From: Limnephilus marmoratus
Lineage: Eukaryota; Arthropoda; Insecta; Trichoptera; Limnephilidae
Reading direction: 5' to 3'
Assembly: GCA_917880885.1 (NCBI GenBank)
Contig: OU862915.1
Span: 38,882,676 to 38,946,675, forward strand
DNA length: 64,000 nucleotides
The notes below the pieces were generated by a model. It was not told the origin of the DNA. It did no database searches and saw nothing but the letters and a program-made list of their open reading frames with translations. A program made the position numbers and the translations under genes. Shown here piece by piece: positions 12,673 through 24,965 of this stretch (the stretch's first letter is position 1; every line of letters starts with the position of its first letter).

Positions 12673-13989
12673 TTGCACGGTTTAGCAGTGCAAAATTTCA
12701 TTATGCCGGAGCTCACTATTGTAGTTGTATTGTATTTCATTTTGCAAGTGTAAGTACTAAGTAGGTACTTTGTTGTAATATTTCACCAAAACGACGCCAT
12801 TATGCTGTTGAGCATAAAATAATTTTCACTACAAAAAAATTCATTCAATATCATGTTTTGATTTTTAAATGAAAAAAGTCCCCGCAAGTAAGTACCTACC
12901 TAGAACACGCGTAATGTATATATATATATATTTTATTATTTTTTTTATTTAACAATGTTTAAATAGAACACACTTAAAAATAAAAAAATAATAATTAATA
13001 AAAAAAATTGACAATTCTATAAATTTTTCTAGTAAATTTTCAGTTCTAGATAGTTCCGTTCGAGTTCTGTAATTATTTTAGTTTTGCAATGTAACTGACC
13101 TTTAATGATAAAATAACAGAACTTGAGTAGAACCAATAAAGAACGTGAAAATTAACTTTAAAAAAAGTTGAATTATTCAGTATCATCGAAACAACCTTAC
13201 CATTGCATTAAAACCTAATTAATTGTGTATCTACGTATTCGGGTAGGTACCTGCGCATTTTCTTCTCTTTGCTTTTTTCATCATATTTGCAATACTACCG
13301 AAATAAGTAGGTACCTACCCCGAATGAATAACGTGTTAATTTGAACTGGCTAGCAAAATTTTAACTTCCGATGGAATCTGTAAGCGCGTGTTTTGATGAT
13401 TTTTTTTCGGAAAATGTCGAATTTTGTCAGCATCTCCTGAACTATTTTATATGGGATGGGCATACTATTTTGGTTTTAAAAGTTGCGGAATTCTCTATTG
13501 TATTAGATTTTTGAAAAACATCCGAGCCGGGATCGGTTTTGGGGCCGCAATGCCGCGTACCGTAAAACCACTACCGAAAACCGTGAAAAGTCTGCTTTGT
13601 TAGGCTAAAAATTTGACGTCTGAGATCCCTGACCTGACTCAATATTCCTAGCATTTTCATTTGCATCGAAACTGATGGCCAAAATGACATCATTTTTTTG
13701 GAAACGCGAACCTGTCGGCGGGAAATGTAACCTGGCCGAATTGAGTGTAATTTTACTATTGGTTCTAGTTTTCGCCGTTGATTCGCGTCAGTTTTTCTGT
13801 GAATAAGGCGCTAATTTTGTCGAAAAAAACTGACCTCGCAAAATCAAAGTACTGAGGGTGCACTGAATTTGCTTTAACCGAAAGTGAACCTTGAGGTGGG
13901 TGAAACGTAAAGGGCGTACTGGTCGTTTTTGCGTCAACGAAAAAGTGCGCGGAAAAAGAGCTTTCCCAAAGTGAACAATACTATATATA
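12673..13989 (+). repeat. Module A, unit like 6602-7920
   Basis: Near-identical to the modules at 6602 and 14953, with isolated substitutions and small length differences in the TA and T runs near 12918-12950. Confidence 0.8.
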
Positions 13990-14952
13990 CTAGGTTTTGC
14001 CCGTTGCAGAAGCAACTGACGGGTTAAGACACTATGCGATTTGACGTGTGAACGTGGATGAAGCGAGGAGGAGTGTGTGTTAAATTAAATATATGAAGAA
14101 ACCTGAGTTCACAGTGGCCTTGCAACGCATGCCGGGTACCCGTTGTATATAATGTTATGTAGTGCAGCGCTTGCATTAAAATGTAATTTCCCAGGAATTG
14201 GAATGGAACCATTACAGTTAAGTTGATCCCGAGGTTACAGTGACCTTGCAACGCATGCCGAGAAACCGTTGTATATCATGTTATATATTGCAGGCACTTG
14301 CTTTAAAATATTATTTCCCGGGAATTGGGATGGAACCATTACAGTTAAGTTGACCCCGAGGTTACAGTGACCTTGCAACGCATGCCGTGTACCCGTTGTA
14401 TATTATGTTATAAATTGCAGGCGCTTGCATTACAATTTTATTTCCCGGGAATCGGGATGAAACCATTACAGTAAAGTTGACCCCTAGGTTAAAGTCGCCT
14501 TGCAACGCATACCGGGTACCCGTTGTATATAATTTTATATAGTGCAGGTGCTTGCATTATAATGTAGTTTCCCGGTACTTGGGATGGAACCATTATAATT
14601 AAGTTGACCCCGAGGTTACAGTGACCTTGCAACGCATGCCGGGTACCCGTTGTATATACTGTTATAAAGTGCAGGCGCTTGCATTATAATGTAGTTTCCC
14701 AGGACTTCGGATGGAAACATTACAGTTTTATTGACCCCGAGGTTAAAGCGGCCTTGCAACGCATGCCGGGTACCCGTTGTATATAATTTTATAAAGTGCA
14801 TAATTTTATAATGTTGTTTCCCGGGACTTAGTAGGGAACCATTACGGTTTAGTTGACCCCGAAGATAAAGTGGCCTCGCAACGCATGCCGGGTACCCGCT
14901 GTATATAATTAATTTATTTACGCACAAATAGTCCATTAACAATAACAATCGG
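13990..14952 (-). mobile_element. Hel-B copy with 7-copy minisatellite
   Basis: CTAG at 13990-13993, the usual hairpin, and a minisatellite almost identical to those at 5756-6560 and 11826-12632. Confidence 0.75.
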
Positions 14953-16271
14953 TTGCACGGTTTAGCAGTGCAAAATTTCATTATGCCGGAGCTCACTATT
15001 GTAGTTGTATTGTATTTCATTTTGCAAGTGTAAGTACTAAGTAGGTACTTTGTTGTAATATTTCACCAAAACGACGCCATTATGCTGTTGAGCATAAAAT
15101 AATTTTCACTACAAATAAATTCATTCAATATCATGTTTTGATTTTTAAATGAAAAAAGTCCCCGCAAGTAAGTACCTACCTAGAACACGCGTAATGTATA
15201 TATATATATATATATTTTATTATTTTTTTTTATTTAACAATGTTTAAATAGAACACACTTAAAAATAAAAAAATAATAATTAATAAAAAAAATTGACAAT
15301 TCTTTAAATTTTTCTAGTAAATTTTCAGTTCTAGATAGTTCCGTTCGAGTTCTGTAATTATTTTAGTTTTGCAATGTAACTGACCTTTAATGATAAAATA
15401 ACAGAACTTGAGTAGAACCAATAAAGAACGTGAAAATTAACTTTAAAAAAAGTTGAATTATTCAGTATCATCGAAACAACCTTACCATTGCATTAAAACC
15501 TAATTAATTGTGTATCTACGTATTCGGGTAGGTACCTGCGCATTTTCTTCTCTTTGCTTTTTTCATCATATTTGCAATACTACCGAAATAAGTAGGTACC
15601 TACCCCGAATGAATAACGTGTTAATTTGAACTGGCTAGCAAAATTTTAACTTCCAATGGAATCTGTAAGCGCGTGTTTTGATGATTTTTTTTCGGAAAAT
15701 GTCGAATTTTGTCAGCATCTCCTGAACTATTTCATATGGGATGGGCATACAATTTTGGTTTTAAAAGTTGCGGAATTCTCTATTGTATTAGATTTTTGAA
15801 AAACATCCGAGCCGGGATCGGTTTTGGGGCCGCAATGCCGCGTACCGTAAAACCACTACCGAAAACCGTGAAAAGTCTGCTTTGTTAGGCTAAAAATTTG
15901 ACGTCTGAGATCCCTGACCTGACTCAATATTCCTAGCATTTTCATTTGCATCGAAACTGATGGCCAAAATGACATCATTTTTTTGGAAACGCGAACCTGT
16001 CGGCGGGAAATGTAACCTGGCCGAATTGAGTGTAATTTTACTATTGGTTCTAGTTTTCGCCGTTGATTCGCGTCAGTTTTTCTGTGAATAAGGCGCTAAT
16101 TTTGTCGAAAAAAACTGACCTCGCAAAATCAAAGTACTGAGGGTGCACTGAATTTGCTTTAACCGAAAGTGAACCTTGAGGTGGGTGAAACGTAAAGGGC
16201 GTACTGGTCGTTTTTGCGTCAACGAAAAAGTGCGCGGAAAAAGAGCTTTCCCAAAGTGAACAATACTATAT
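14953..16271 (+). repeat. Module A, last full unit
   Basis: Near-identical to 12673-13989, with a longer TA tract near 15198. Ends AACAATACTATATATATA and is followed directly by a shortened module A. Confidence 0.8.
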
Positions 16272-16839
16272 ATATAGATGATTTTTTTTCGAAAAATTTC
16301 GAGTTTTGTCAGCATCTCCTGACGTATTTTATATGAGAATCATATGTTTTATTGGTTTTAAAAGTTGCGGAATCTATCCGGCTATCGTATTTTCAAAAAA
16401 CATCTAGCCCGGAATCGGTTTTTCGGCGGTAATGTCGTTTTCCGAAAAACAACGACCGAAACCGCCGAGAGTTCCGTTTTGTTAGGCTAAAAATTTGACA
16501 TCTGAGATCCTGACCTATGTCAATAGTCCTATATAGCATTTTCCTTTGTGAAATTAGCGGGTTTTTTCGTCATTTTTTTTTTCAAACGCCGTCTGTCGGC
16601 GGGAAATATAATCGAGCGATTCGAGTAGAGCTTCTAGTTTTCGCCGCCGATTCGTATCGGAGAATAAATCCCTGTATATATTTTTTTTGTCGAAAAAAAA
16701 AGGATCCCAGCTTCTTGTCTGAATTTGCTTCGACCGAAAGTGAACCTTGAGGTTGGTGAAACGCAAAGGGCGTACTGGTCATTTTTGCGCCGACAAAAAA
16801 GTGAGTGAGTTTTCCCCAAAGTGAACAATACTATATATA
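16272..16839 (+). repeat. Left-truncated module A
   Basis: Starts at GATGATTTTTTTTCG, corresponding to about 713 of unit 1, and continues to AACAATACTATATATA. It is of the unit 1/2 subtype although its left neighbour is of the other subtype. Truncation on one side with a fixed other end recurs elsewhere in this family. Confidence 0.75.
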
Positions 16840-17405
16840 CTAGGTTTTGCCCGTTGCAGAAGCAACTAACGGGTTAAAAAAATATGCGATTTGCGTGTGA
16901 ACGTGGATGAAGTGAGTAGGAGTGTGTGTTAAATTAAATATATGAAGAAACCTGAGGTTACAGTGACCTTGCAACGCATGCCGGGTACCCGTTGTATATA
17001 ATGTTATGTAGTGCAGCGCTTGCATTAAAATGTAATTTCCCAGGAATTGGAATGGAAGTACAGTTAAGTTGACCATGAGGTTACAGTGCCCTTGCAACGC
17101 ATGCCGAGCAACCGTTGTATATCATTTTATATATTGCAGGCACTTGCTTTAAAATGTTATTTCCCGGGAATTGGGATGGAACCATTACAGTTAAGTTGAC
17201 CCCGAGGTTACAGTGACCTTGCAACGCATGCCGGGAACCCGTTGTATATAATGTTATAATATAGTGCAGACGTTTGCAAGGCGCTTGCATTATAATGTAG
17301 TTTCCCGGAACTTGGAATGGAACCGTTACAGTTAAGTTGACCCCGAGGTTACAGTGATCTTGCAACGCATGCCGGGTAACCGTTGTATATAATGTTATGT
17401 AGAAA
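16840..17405 (-). mobile_element. Hel-B copy with 4-copy minisatellite
   Basis: CTAG at 16840-16843, hairpin, then four monomers of about 122-141 bp. Followed by an S1, the same order as in the complete Helitron at 7921-10440. Confidence 0.7.
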
Positions 17406-17890
17406 TAAAAATCCCCTAAGATGACCTTTATTGGATAACCAACACTCATGCCGTAGGTCACCCCAAGTGGTTCGCTACGTTTGGTGATTTAATAGGGGTG
17501 CCCGGATTTATGGGGTGAGGTTTGTCTAGGTCTTGGAGGCGGATGACCAGGACACACTGAACCCCAGATTCCTACCCACCCCTTAAACCCTTTTCCTTCT
17601 CAGAACTCTCATCTCCTTCTTTGCCTTAAAAAACCCTCCACCCAGCATCTCCAAAGATGACATGACCGTGAGGGAAATTATTTTCCTCAGGGTCTCCTGT
17701 GTGGAGCTTTTTCCTCCCCCCCTCTCGCGCTTCATTAATTCATTCCCGGTACATTTAGTTTTCAAAAAGCGAGAAATGTGCACCTACTTCGGTCGCCCGG
17801 TTCATTATTGTATCCCGATTGATCATTATTGTTTTCATAAAACCATCGCGGGAATGCACACATCAAATTCCCAAAGTCTCATCGCAATCG
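17406..17890 (-). mobile_element. S1 plus Helitron 5'-side fragment
   Basis: 17410-17712 is a minus-strand S1 with the same middle deletion as 8790-9100. 17713-17890 has the pyrimidine-rich tract and CGCGCTTCATTAATTCATT block of the complete Helitron, then one partial GAGCTC-array monomer (TCATCGCAATCGGATGAA). The order matches 8790-9480, so this is a truncated Helitron. Confidence 0.6.
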
Positions 17891-17892
17891 GA

Positions 17893-18315
17893 TGAACCAA
17901 CACCGCTGTCATAGGTCACCCAAGTGGTTCGCTACGATTGGTGACTTAGCAGGGGTGCCCGGGTTCATGGGATGAGGTTTGTCTAGGTCTTGGTGGCGGA
18001 TACGTTTGACCAACCACTGCATGGCGGGCTGGATCGGAGGAGACTGATTGAGGGAGGCTTTTTATCTCTCCAGCCAGATTCTCTCAACCCTTCGCCTCGC
18101 ACCGCAGTGTGAGGAATAGATTCATACGTCCGTTACTCCTGGCGACACTGACCCCCAGATTCCTACCCACCTCTCATACCCCTTTCCTTCTTATATCTTC
18201 TTCTCCTTTATTTCCCTAAAAAAACCCTCCACACAGCATCCTCAAAGATGACATAGGCCCCTAGGGAAATTGTTATCCTCGATGCCTCCTGTGTGGAGCT
18301 AATGTAAAAAAAGTT
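17893..18315 (-). mobile_element. S1, near full length
   Basis: One of the longest S1 copies here: AACACCGCTGTCATAGGTC, GTGGTTCGCTACG, TGTCTAGGTCTTGG, GCGGGCTGGATCGG, CTCGCACCGCAGTG, CCCCCAGATTCCTACCC, GTGTGGAGCTAATGTAAAA. No A/B promoter boxes, no ORF and no clear TIR were found, so its class is unknown. Confidence 0.75.
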
Positions 18316-18430
18316 TAGCAATGCATAATTTCATGATGCCAGAGCTCACTATTGTATATAGAAACCAATGAATGGTTCCCGGGGCGGCGATACCAATTCC
18401 ACGTTGAATGATTATCATTAAAATACAAAA
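18316..18430. repeat. GAGCTC-array monomer and S1 end fragment
   Basis: 18318-18362 is part of the monomer seen at 25111-25515; 18363-18430 is the plus-strand S1 right end (GGTTCCCGGGGCGGCG...GATTATCATTAAAA). Confidence 0.6.
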
Positions 18431-20029
18431 TACAAAAAAAAGCGGTATGTAAATTTAATATTTATGAAAAAAATTATACCATTCCATTTCAAGCAATTTT
18501 ATTATACATTTACAAAAAAATCATAAGCAATATCATCAGATTTTGAGTTGTTATGTGCATGTAGGTACCTGCATAGATTCTATGTAGAGGTACCTACACA
18601 TACGTAAAAAAAAACATATGAAATATATTTAGGCTGGGTTTTTCAAAAAAATTATTTAAATATCTTCAATTTTTCAAGTTAATTTTAACGTTCTGTGAAA
18701 GTTCTGTTCAAATTCTATTCAAGTTCCGTAATTATGTCTATTTTGAAATAATAGTATAAATAAATAATAATAAATATTATAAGTTTTGAAGATAATTGAA
18801 TAAATAAAAATCGCACATTACGTGAAAATGAAATAATTAATTTAAAAATAACGTTCCTACCAATAGTGGTTATCCAGAAGCAACCTCCGTGTTCCTACAT
18901 ATTTCAAAAATTACCATCTTGGATGATTTTTTTCATTTCATATCTTTAATTTTCGATTTAACATTTAAAGGAAAGAATCTCGTAAGCCGGTACCTACCTT
19001 GTACATACCGAGAAAAATAATGGTGGTGTAGGTACCTACTTACGCGTTTTCTCAATAAATACTTAGCGAATTAGCAATAATTCAATAGAACGGTAGGTAC
19101 CTACCGCGATTTTCTGCATTTAAATCTTTCACATTTTAAACGCCAGTACCTACCTCGAGTTTATATTAACTGGCTGGAAAATTATGCATTGTTGATGATA
19201 GATCGATTTCAGAAAATGTCAGAAAAATTTCAATATTTGATGCAATATAGTGTAACATTTTAAATGGGAAGCTATACATGTTTTTATTTTAAAAGTTTCT
19301 TAAACTTGTATACCTTCTATTTAATCAAAAACATTTCGTGCAAAATGTTTGCTTTCGCCGCAATCTAAGTTCCCGCAAAGGGCCTTTAAAATGTCAATTT
19401 TTCTACGCTATTAAAGAGAACGCCGTTAAAAAAATTCGAATAAATCCCTAGAAAAATCAGTTTTGTATGGGAAATCTCTTTACTGAACGGTTCGACGTTT
19501 TTTAACGGGTGAACCTGTCGGCGAGAAATATAACTGAGGTCGAATTTCTTCGTCGGTAAGAGATCTAATTGTAGTTTTCGCCGTTTGGGAGCGCTGTTGA
19601 CCCTGCGTCATCTTTTTTATATGAAATCTGGTCTGACCCGCAGAGAACGCCGTCCGTGCCCCCTTTCGGGCCAAATTGATCTCTGCGGTCGGCGAAACTC
19701 GAGGAGCGACGGTCGATTATCGCCTGCGGGCCGAGGGGGGCGAGGTAAATCGAAAGGGCGTAAGCGTCTTTTTCGTTTTTAAGCGACAATACGCCGTGAG
19801 GTCTTGCGGATCGAGGGGGAAAAGAGTCGATTATCGGATCACCAAAACGCGTTTTTTTGGAACGGCCGTTTGTATGAAATCCCGGTCCACAAGCCTTGCT
19901 CGGCCAAATCGGCCTCTGCGGTCGGTGAAACTGGACAGGCAGAGTGGTCGATTTTCGCCTGTACTCGGAGGATTAAAAAAAAAAGTGAGTTTTCCTGACC
20001 TACCCCAAAACCAAACAATACTATATATA
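18431..20029 (+). repeat. Module A, divergent long copy
   Basis: Shares AACGTTCTGTGAAAGTTC, GTAGGTACCT words and the AACAATACTATATATA end with the other modules but is strongly diverged. 19500-20000 is locally GC-rich, with repeated GGCCAAATTGATCTCTGCGGTCGGCGAAAC-like segments. Short open frames here are overlapping chance frames, none with a recognisable domain. Confidence 0.6.
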
Positions 20030-20775
20030 CTAGCTGGGCCCGTTGCAGAAGCAACTAACGGGTTAAAACACTATGCGATTTGACGTGTGAACGTGGATGA
20101 AGCAAGGAGGAGTGTGTGTTAAATAAATATATGAAGAAACCTGAGGTTACAGTGACCTTGCAACGCATGCCGGGTACCCGTTGTTTATAATGTTATAATA
20201 TAGTGCAGGCATTTGCAAGGCGCTTGCATAATAATGTAGTTTCCCTGAACTTGGAATGGAACCATTACAGTTATGTTGACCCCAAGGTTACAGTGATGTC
20301 GCAACGCATGCCGGGTACCCTTTGTATATAATGTTTTAATATAAATCAGGCGTTTGCAAGGCGCTTGTATTATAATGTAGTTTCCCGGAACTTGGAATGT
20401 AACCATTACAGTTAAATTGACCCCGAGGTTACAGTGATCTTGCAACGCATGCCGGGTACCCGTTGTATATAATATTATAATAAAGTGCAGGCGTTTGCAA
20501 GGCGCTTGCATTATAATGTAGTTTATTGGAACTTGGAATGGAACTATTACAGTTAAGTTGACCCCGAGGTTACAGTGATCTTGCAACGCATGCCGGGTAC
20601 CCTTTGTATATAATGTTATAATATAAAGCAGGCGTTTGTAAGGCGCTTGCATTATAATGTAGTTTCCCGGAACTTGGAATGGAACCATTACAGTTAAGTT
20701 GACCCCGAGATTACAGTGATGTTGCAACGCATGCCGGGTACCCGTTGTATATAATGTAATATAGAAATACAAATC
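20030..20775 (-). mobile_element. Hel-B copy with 5-copy minisatellite
   Basis: CTAG at 20030-20033, hairpin GCCCGTTGCAGAAGCAAC, then five monomers with the 141 bp period (about 20160, 20300, 20441, 20582, 20723). The module A on its left is very different from those of the main array, yet the Helitron end is at the same position. Confidence 0.75.
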
Positions 20776-21240
20776 CCCAAAGTTGTCCTTTATTGGATAA
20801 CCAACACGTCTGCCATAGGTCACCTCAAGTGGTTCGCTAGGTTTGGTGATATAGTAGGGGTGCCCGGGTTCATGGGGTTAGGTCTGTCTAGGTCTTAGAG
20901 GCGGATGACCAGGACACACTGAACCCCAGATTCCTACCCACCCCTTAAACCCTTTTCCTTCCCAGAACTCTCATCTCCTTCCTTTCCTAAAAAAAATCCT
21001 CCACACAGCATCCCCAAAGAAGACATAGGCCCTGAGGGAAATTATTTTCCCCACGGCCTCCTGTGTGGAGCTCATGTTAAAAAAAAATAATTAAATGCAT
21101 ATAAATTCACCTTTCCTGTCTATGTCAGTCTTAAATGATGACCTACATAGTACCCTTGGATGGTGAAAGCCAGAAATAATTGAAAAAAAAACATGTTCTT
21201 AATATTTTTTCCCTTGCTTAGTTCTGCACTCCTGGTATTT
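20776..21240 (-). mobile_element. S1 and following Helitron body, duplicate of 8790-9220
   Basis: 20780-21085 is minus-strand S1; 21086-21240 repeats the AAATGCATATAAATTCACC and CATGTTCTTAATAT text of 9100-9220. An extra segment (CTGTCTATGTCAGTC) is present near 21116. Confidence 0.7.
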
Positions 21241-21690
21241 ATCCTTTTTTACATGAGCTCCACACAGAAGACCCCGAGGAAAATAATTTCCCTCAGGGTA
21301 ATCTCATCTTTGTAGATATTGGGTTGAGGGTTTTTTAAGGCAAAGAAGGCGAGGAGAGCAACGCTCAGTGGTTAAACATACGTATGTATAAGGCCACCCG
21401 CAGGGCCTAGCAGCTGAAACCTGTCAAACAGAAGTATCTAGTCGCCATCGGAGGCATGCACACATCAAATTCCCAAAGTTTCATCGCAATCGGATGAACG
21501 GTTTAGCAATGCATAATTTCATGATGCCAGAGCTCACCATTTTATACATTAAGAATCGAAGGTCCCCAAAGTTTCATCGGAATCGAAGAAGAATTAACAC
21601 AGAACGTGAAAATTAACTTAAAAAAAGTATGCTTTTACCTGCATAATTTAGCAAAAAATTGACCATGTTAAGATATTTAAATTTATTAAT
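21241..21690. repeat. S1 fragment (+) and GAGCTC-array fragments
   Basis: 21245-21345 is the S1 left end in plus orientation (ACATGAGCTCCACACAGAAG, CCCTCAGGG). 21450-21600 has about one and a half monomers of the 108 bp array. 21346-21449 contains nothing recognised. Confidence 0.6.
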
Positions 21691-21895
21691 TTTCATAACG
21701 TTGCTTGAAATGGCTTTTGCCGTTTTTGGTGACCAGATCTGAATAGCCAGGTACTTCCCCACCTTCCTCGTCTCCATCTCCTTCCCCTCCCCACTACCTT
21801 TAGCCTCACAACATACCCCAACTGGGGATGCCATAGTTTCACTGACTTCAGTAGTTGGGACTCTTGTGCCGTATTATCATTAAAATTTAGTTAAT
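21691..21895 (+). mobile_element. S2 SINE, 5'-truncated
   Basis: Tail half of S2: AACGTTGCTTGAAATGGC, CAGATCTGAATAGCCAGG, CTTCCCCACCTTCCTC, CACAACATACCCCAACTGGG, ending near GACTCTTGTGCCGTATTA. The tRNA-like head is missing. Confidence 0.75.
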
Positions 21896-23820
21896 AATGT
21901 ATAAAACAATTAATTTCCGTACAATTTTCAAGTACCTACACCATTTGAAAAAAAAAATTGTACCATCTTTGCTATTAAATTTACACAATATATTAATTTT
22001 TCATTAATTCGTCAACAACGTTCCCTCATAAGTAGGTACTGGCCATTACTGGTATTATTATTTGAGAATGTCCAAAAAGAACGAAACTTTACCTACACAT
22101 TCATAAATGAAAAATATTTTGATAGGTTCTTTCAAAAAAATTTAATAATTCTCCAAAATTTTCAATTAATTTTCACGTTCTGTGAAAGTTATTTTAAAGT
22201 TCTGTAATTGTTTCAGTTTTGTGGTGCAACTGGATAAAATGATATAACATCAGAACTCGAATAGAACTTACGCAGAACGTTAGAATTAACTTTAAAGAAA
22301 TGTTGAATTCTTCAATTTTATTGCAACAACCCGGCATCCAACGTAAGTACCTACATAATTCGTCTAGGTACCTACTCATTTTCGCAAAAAAACCACGGTA
22401 GTAAGTCGGTAAGCCGGTAGGTAGGTACCTAAGCACTTATTTCCATCACTAAGTTGCATGGTTTATCTGTGTGTTCTAAATAACAGGGTCCGCCAAAACT
22501 GCGTTACTCATTTTTGGTAAAAATAAATTGATTAAATAATAATATTTTTTTTTAAATAAAAATAAAATCGTCTTTTTTTAAATATTTTTCTAGAAATGAC
22601 ATCGGTCAAACATCCAACTTTTAAATTCACGAACGCGCATACTACTTTCGTAATAAATAATTGATACATGTATGGAAAAAAACTGAAATTCTAAGCATCG
22701 TCATTTGAGAAATGTTTCTACGCCGCTCTAACGTTAGTCGTGAAGGCCCGACTATATTTTCGAAAAAAAAAATATCAAGAAAATTATCATTCAAAATAAT
22801 TAAAAAAATAATTATTATATTTCGAGCAGCATTTTTTTTACCACCGTGTACCGGCATAATAACGATTCATGAATGATGAAATTCGATTTTAAAACCTGCT
22901 AACAACGCCAATTTAAGACACTCCAATTTTGTTTCGCGTTCGAATTTGAATTTTAGTCTATTTTTAAATTTTTCTAATGAAATGTTTTAATTCTATGTCC
23001 TGTCGACTGGCGGCGCCGTGAAAACAGTACATAATTTTAAAGATTAGTTTCAATACTCGACTTTTATGTTGTTTTTTTGCACATGTCAGTTTGTCAAACG
23101 AATATAACAACGATGTTTTTGAGAAAAGTGATAATTACGACGGTCAATTGACCTTTGAAAAACTCTTGTTGACGGAATTTCACTAAATTTTGGCTTCCAA
23201 GCGTGATATTTTCGACAAAATCGCGTATGCCAGTCGGCCGGTGGGAAAACGAAAAATGAAAGATGACATTTAAAATCTGCGTACCTAGCGAAATCAGTTT
23301 TGTATGGGAGATTTTCGCTACATCTTTCTCAACTTTTGCAGGCATTTGAAAAGAGATAGATACAATGAATTCGCTTCGAAGAAGAGTGAACCGTGGGGCC
23401 TTTGAAATCGGATGAGCTTAGAGATCAATTTGGCTTGCCAAATTTTACCAAATTTTTGCAAGCCAAAGTGACCCGTGAGGTTTCACCCACCCGAGGGGCA
23501 GAGTGGTCGCTTTTCCCCTCAAATCGAAAATGAGGTTTTCCGTGACCTTTCCCAAAAGTGAACAATACTCTCAACTTTTGCAGGCATTTGAAAAGAGATA
23601 GATACAATGAATTCGCTTCGAAGAAGAGTGAACCGTGGGGCCTTTGAAATCGGATGAGCTTAGAGATCAATTTGGCTTGCCAAATTTTACCAAATTTTTG
23701 CAAGCCAAAGTGACCCGTGAGGTTTCACCCACCCGAGGGGCAGAGTGGTCGCTTTTCCCCTCAAATCGAAAGTGAGGTTTTCCGTGACCTTTCCCAAAAG
23801 TGAACAATACTATATATATA
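21896..23820 (+). repeat. Module A, longest and oldest-looking copy
   Basis: Contains the clearest version of the module A palindrome at about 22125-22335. 22460-23270 is not shared with other copies seen here and holds nothing recognisable. 23290-23568 repeats the 11020-11310 text, and 23569-23812 is a tandem copy of 23327-23568 (period 242) that starts right after AACAATAC. Ends in AACAATACTATATATATA before CTAG at 23821. Confidence 0.6.
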
Positions 23821-24060
23821 CTAGGTTTTGCCCGTTGCAGAAGCAACTAAAGGGTTAAAACACTATGCGATTTGACGTGTGAACGTGGATGATGCGAGGA
23901 GTGTGTGTTCAGTAAGTATTTGAAGAAAAAAACGATGTTTGAATGTAGACGAAGCGAGGTATGTGTGCCACATAGAGGGCACAGGCAGTAGACTGCTCAA
24001 TTTGGTACACCTACTATAGGGCCACTTCGGTCAACTGGTTCAGTATAGGCCTAAAAGTTA
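23821..24060 (-). mobile_element. Helitron 3' end, variant lacking the minisatellite
   Basis: CTAG at 23821-23824 and the usual hairpin (here GCAACTAAAGGG), then GCGATTTGACGTGTGAACGT. Instead of the minisatellite it continues with ACGATGTTTGAATGTAGACG and CCACTTCGGTCAACTGGTTC, identical in order to 34717-34970. Confidence 0.7.
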
Positions 24061-24475
24061 TTTTTTTAATAATTTTTTTTTGGAATTTTTATAATATTGA
24101 AATTTTTTTCAGATTTAAAAATTTTTTGGATCTTTAAATTTTTATCGATTTTGAAATTTTTTGGATTTTAAAATTTTTTCGATTTTAAAATTTTTTGGAT
24201 TTTGAAATTTTTTGGATTTTAAAATTTTTTTCGTTTTTTAAATTTTTTTGGATTTTTAATTTTTTGGATTTTTAAATTTTTTATTCGATTTTGAAATTTT
24301 TTTGGATTTTGAAATTTTTTGGATTTTAAAATTTTTTTTCGATTTTGAAATTTTTGGATTTTGAAATTTTTTTCGATTTTGAAATTTTTTGGATTTAAAA
24401 TTTTTTCGATTTTAAAATTTTTTAGATTATTTTTTGGATTTTGAAATTTTTTGGATTTTGAAATTAAAATTATTT
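24061..24475. repeat. AT-rich short-period satellite
   Basis: Irregular alternation of GATTTTGAAATTTTTTGG and CGATTTTAAAATTTTTT blocks of about 15-25 bp. The open minus-strand frame across it is a low-complexity Asn/Lys/Phe peptide and not a gene. A second array is at 34971-35535. Confidence 0.9.
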
Positions 24476-24507
24476 TGAAATTGGTTATCAAAATAACGTA
24501 ATATAAT

Positions 24508-24965
24508 TTAGGGCCCTCTAGGTCGAGAGGTAAGACTCTCGACTCGCAATCCGAAGATTGCGGGTTCGAACTCGATGTGTGCAAATAATTTTTGATCGAT
24601 TAGTTTATGTTAATTAACTTATAAAGTATAAGTTCTGGTGTAAAACCACCATTCAGAATCGAAACTTTGTTCGAAATGTACCATTATTATTAATTATTTT
24701 GAATCCATTAATGTGAAATTATGTACACGCAACCTGCCAAATTGACTGTCCTAAAACGGGAAACCTTCCTAGTTGGACTGTCTTATATTACTTACTTACT
24801 TATATTTCTTACTTCCTTTTATATTGTTATATCTTGTATGTAATAATAATAAATAATAAATAAATAAATAAATAAATGGCTTTGGCCTTGTTTACTTACC
24901 GGATCTGAGGTTCAATTTGCGAGGCGGGAATGGGAACCGCCGCCCCAGGAACCTTTATTGGATAT
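24508..24965 (+). mobile_element. S2 head with an inserted 5'-truncated LINE tail, then S1 fragment
   Basis: 24508-24585 is the tRNA-like head of S2 (GTAAGACTCTCGACTCG; B box GGGTTCGAACTC). The S2 body runs to CGAAATG at 24679, is interrupted by about 24680-24875 ending in (TAA)n/(TAAA)n, and resumes with AAATGGCTTTGGCC. AAATG on both sides is a possible TSD, consistent with a truncated non-LTR insertion. 24900-24965 is a minus-strand S1 end. Confidence 0.6.

Larger units (their letters stand above)
1..17405. repeat. Tandem array of ~2.1-2.3 kb composite units (module A + Hel-B)
   Basis: The motif TTGCACGGT(C/T)TAGCAGTG recurs at 1, 2112, 4350, 6602, 12673 and 14953, giving spacings of 2111, 2238, 2252, 6071 and 2280 bases. 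The 6071 spacing contains an intact Helitron and a divergent module A. Each unit has module A on the left, then CTAG and a GC hairpin, then a minisatellite. Units 1 and 2 are nearly identical in module A (single-base differences such as near 632 and 1289), as are the units at 6602, 12673 and 14953, so the latest duplications are recent. No protein is encoded; ORFs here are chance products of minisatellite periods. Confidence 0.9.

Noticed and set aside
1217..20823. Many minus-strand frames with TGTRHALQGHCNLGVNLTV-like repeats
   Set aside because: They fall exactly on the 122-141 bp minisatellite monomers; periods of 126 and 141 are multiples of three. No conserved start or domain.
24219..24584. 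121-codon Asn/Lys/Phe-rich minus-strand frame
   Set aside because: Direct translation of the AT-rich satellite with part of an S2 head.
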